From the NCBI RefSeq assembly GCF_014526325.1, contig NZ_JACNMJ010000004.1, positions 62,001 to 126,000 of the forward strand: DNA of 64,000 bases. Direction: 5' to 3'. Made by a program: the position numbers and the translations under genes. The notes under the pieces were generated by a model that saw only the letters and a program-made list of their open reading frames with translations, did not search any database and was not told where the DNA came from. Below are positions 62,357 through 64,000 of the stretch, in pieces (the first letter of the stretch is position 1; every line of letters starts with the position of its first letter). This DNA comes from Psychroserpens algicola. GTDB lineage: Bacteria > Bacteroidota > Bacteroidia > Flavobacteriales > Flavobacteriaceae.

Positions 62357-64000
62357 ATGGTAGAATCTATAATGACTCAAAATCCAATATATATAGGGCA
62401 TAAGGAAGCTTCATTTAACAATGCAGAAGTTACAGGAGAATTGTTAACTATAGAAAACGAAACTTATTATAAAATCTCTAATAGCGATCAAATGAGACCG
62501 TTTTTTATGAGTATAGTAAGTAATTCAAATCATTGGTTATTTATTTCAAGTAATGGTGCTTTAACTGCTGGTCGAAAGGATGCAAATAATGCACTATTTC
62601 CATATTATACAGATGATAAAATAACTGAATCTTCAGAAATTACAGGTAGTAAAACTATTTTTCAAGTTCACAAAGATGATAGAACCTATTTGTGGGAACC
62701 ATTTTCTGCCAGATACCAAGGTGCTTATAAGGTTCAAAGAAATTTGTATAAAAATACATCAGGTAATAAAGTCATATTTGAAGAAGTTAATCGTGATCTG
62801 GATATCACTTTTAGATACCAATGGAATTCTAGTAATCAGTTTGGGTTTGTAAGAAAGGCCAAAATTATAAATATATCTAACCAAAAGATGGATGTGAAAA
62901 TTTTGGACGGACTTCAAAATATTCTTCCTTATGGTTTGGCATCAGATTTTCAAAACTCTGCAAGTAACTTAGTCGATGCTTATAAAAAAAGTGAATTAGA
63001 AGAAGATACTGGAATAGGCATTTTTGCTTTAAGCGCTATAATCGTTGATAAAGCAGAACCTAGCGAAGCTTTAAAGTCAAATACCGTTTGGTTTTCAGGT
63101 CTCGACAATCCAACCCATTTATTATCCTCTCTACAATTGGATAACTTCAGGAAAGGCAAAGAAATCCATCAGGAAAATGATATTAGAGCCGAGAAAGGTG
63201 CTTATTTTATTTCAAAAGAGTTAAGCCTCGAACCTCAGTCTGAAAAGAGTTGGATGTTTGTCGCAAATGTAAATCAAACCATAAGTGCTATTAATTATGT
63301 GTCTCAAAAAATTAAAAGCAATGCTAACCTGGAAGCACTTGTACAACATGATATTGATGCTGGTACAAAACACCTTTTAGAACTTGTTGGCGCATCTGAT
63401 GGCATTCAACTAACAGATGATAAGTTAAGAGATACACGACATTTTGCAAATACACTTTTCAACATTATGAGAGGCGGTATTTTCGATAATAACTACCAAA
63501 TAGAAAAAGGTGATTTTGTGAAATATATGGCTAAGGCCAACAAAAAGGTATCTAAGAAAAAAGAAGATATTTTAAATGGTTTACCTAAGCAATTTAATCT
63601 AGACTTTATAAAAACGCTTGCCGATCAAGATGAGGATAAAAACTTCAAAAGACTATGTTATGAATATTTACCATTAAAATTCAGCCGAAGACATGGCGAT
63701 CCTAGCAGGCCTTGGAACAAGTTTTCTATAAATACTCGTAGTGAAGTTGATGGTTCTAAAATATTAGATTACGAAGGTAACTGGAGAGATATTTTTCAGA
63801 ATTGGGAAACATTAGCGCATTCATATCCTGCATTTATTGAAGGCATGATTCATAAATTCTTTAATGCAACAACCTTTGAAGGTTATAATCCATACCGAGT
63901 CACAAAAGATGGCTTCGATTGGGAAGCAATAGAGGAAGATGATCCATGGTCTTATATTGGTTATTGGGGCGATCACCAAATCATTTACTTGCTCAAATTT
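62357..64000 (+). CDS. GH149-like beta-1,3-glucan phosphorylase (5' part, cut by window end)
   Basis: The frame is open from ATG 62,357 to the last base (548 codons; another ATG is at 62,372). No signal peptide is seen, so the protein is cytoplasmic. It matches the large GH94-related phosphorylases: F-I-S-S-N-G-A-L-T-A-G-R-K-D-A near residue 60, L-W-E-P-F-S-A-R, N-R-D-L-D-I-T-F-R-Y, then R-R-H-G-D-P-S-R-P-W-N, Y-E-G-N-W-R-D-I-F-Q-N-W-E and G-Y-W-G-D-H-Q-I-I-Y at the end. GH149 members phosphorolyse beta-1,3-glucan to glucose 1-phosphate. GH161 or GH94 is an alternative. The catalytic acid lies in the missing half. Confidence 0.7.
   Translation, partial: MVESIMTQNPIYIGHKEASFNNAEVTGELLTIENETYYKISNSDQMRPFFMSIVSNSNHWLFISSNGALTAGRKDANNALFPYYTDDKITESSEITGSKTIFQVHKDDRTYLWEPFSARYQGAYKVQRNLYKNTSGNKVIFEEVNRDLDITFRYQWNSSNQFGFVRKAKIINISNQKMDVKILDGLQNILPYGLASDFQNSASNLVDAYKKSELEEDTGIGIFALSAIIVDKAEPSEALKSNTVWFSGLDNPTHLLSSLQLDNFRKGKEIHQENDIRAEKGAYFISKELSLEPQSEKSWMFVANVNQTISAINYVSQKIKSNANLEALVQHDIDAGTKHLLELVGASDGIQLTDDKLRDTRHFANTLFNIMRGGIFDNNYQIEKGDFVKYMAKANKKVSKKKEDILNGLPKQFNLDFIKTLADQDEDKNFKRLCYEYLPLKFSRRHGDPSRPWNKFSINTRSEVDGSKILDYEGNWRDIFQNWETLAHSYPAFIEGMIHKFFNATTFEGYNPYRVTKDGFDWEAIEEDDPWSYIGYWGDHQIIYLLKF

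Overview
The window is an AT-rich stretch of a marine-type flavobacterial chromosome (Bacteroidota, family Flavobacteriaceae; I cannot fix the genus). The evidence is a SusC/SusD pair, a type IX secretion C-terminal tail, DUF4369-TlpA and fused alpha/beta branched-chain E1 proteins, many Ser/Cys-type lipoprotein signals, promoters of the TTG(N19-20)TAnnTTTG type, A-rich leaders without Shine-Dalgarno sites, and several genes whose only plausible start is TTG. I found no tRNA, rRNA, CRISPR array, insertion sequence or prophage.

Bases 1-29,200 are mostly minus-strand housekeeping and envelope genes. They include an OmpA-like lipoprotein, a GT2 glycosyltransferase with a small HsdR_N-like nuclease divergent from holA, a DJ-1/PfpI protein, and a methyltransferase-DoxX-DUF202 cluster. 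Further along are the fused 2-oxoacid dehydrogenase E1, an apparently dead M1-peptidase/outer-membrane-barrel fusion next to a T9SS-exported nuclease, a LOG-family protein, a 55-residue lmo0937-type membrane protein, uvrA, an ATP-grasp enzyme, a tricorn-like S41 protease, gamma-glutamyltransferase and ACP phosphodiesterase. Bases 29,200-37,540 carry an acyltransferase, glmM, a PLP enzyme, a lipid A-type acyltransferase, a rhomboid protease, a TlpA-like oxidoreductase and mnmE.

Bases 37,600-50,500 are a plus-strand accessory region. It holds a TolB/TPR/AraC regulator, two beta-lactamase-fold hydrolases, a Vat/CatB-like acetyltransferase, a second DJ-1 protein, small envelope proteins and a GNAT. 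Among them lie decayed pieces: a broken copy of the start of the AraC regulator, two signal-peptide stubs, the C-terminal end of a medium-chain dehydrogenase, and a duplicated leader of about 145 bp in front of two unrelated genes.

Bases 50,500-64,000 are a polysaccharide utilization locus that looks built for laminarin (beta-1,3-glucan). In order it has a membrane-spanning propeller/Y_Y_Y/LuxR regulator, SusC, SusD, a PKD/CBM-like surface lipoprotein with a tandemly duplicated 162-residue C-terminal module, a GH16 laminarinase lipoprotein, and the first 548 codons of a large GH149-like beta-1,3-glucan phosphorylase that runs off the window. The proposed scheme is that surface proteins capture and cut the glucan, SusCD imports oligosaccharides, and a phosphorylase converts them to glucose 1-phosphate. 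Related short motifs upstream of both the regulator and susC suggest that the regulator controls itself and the operon.
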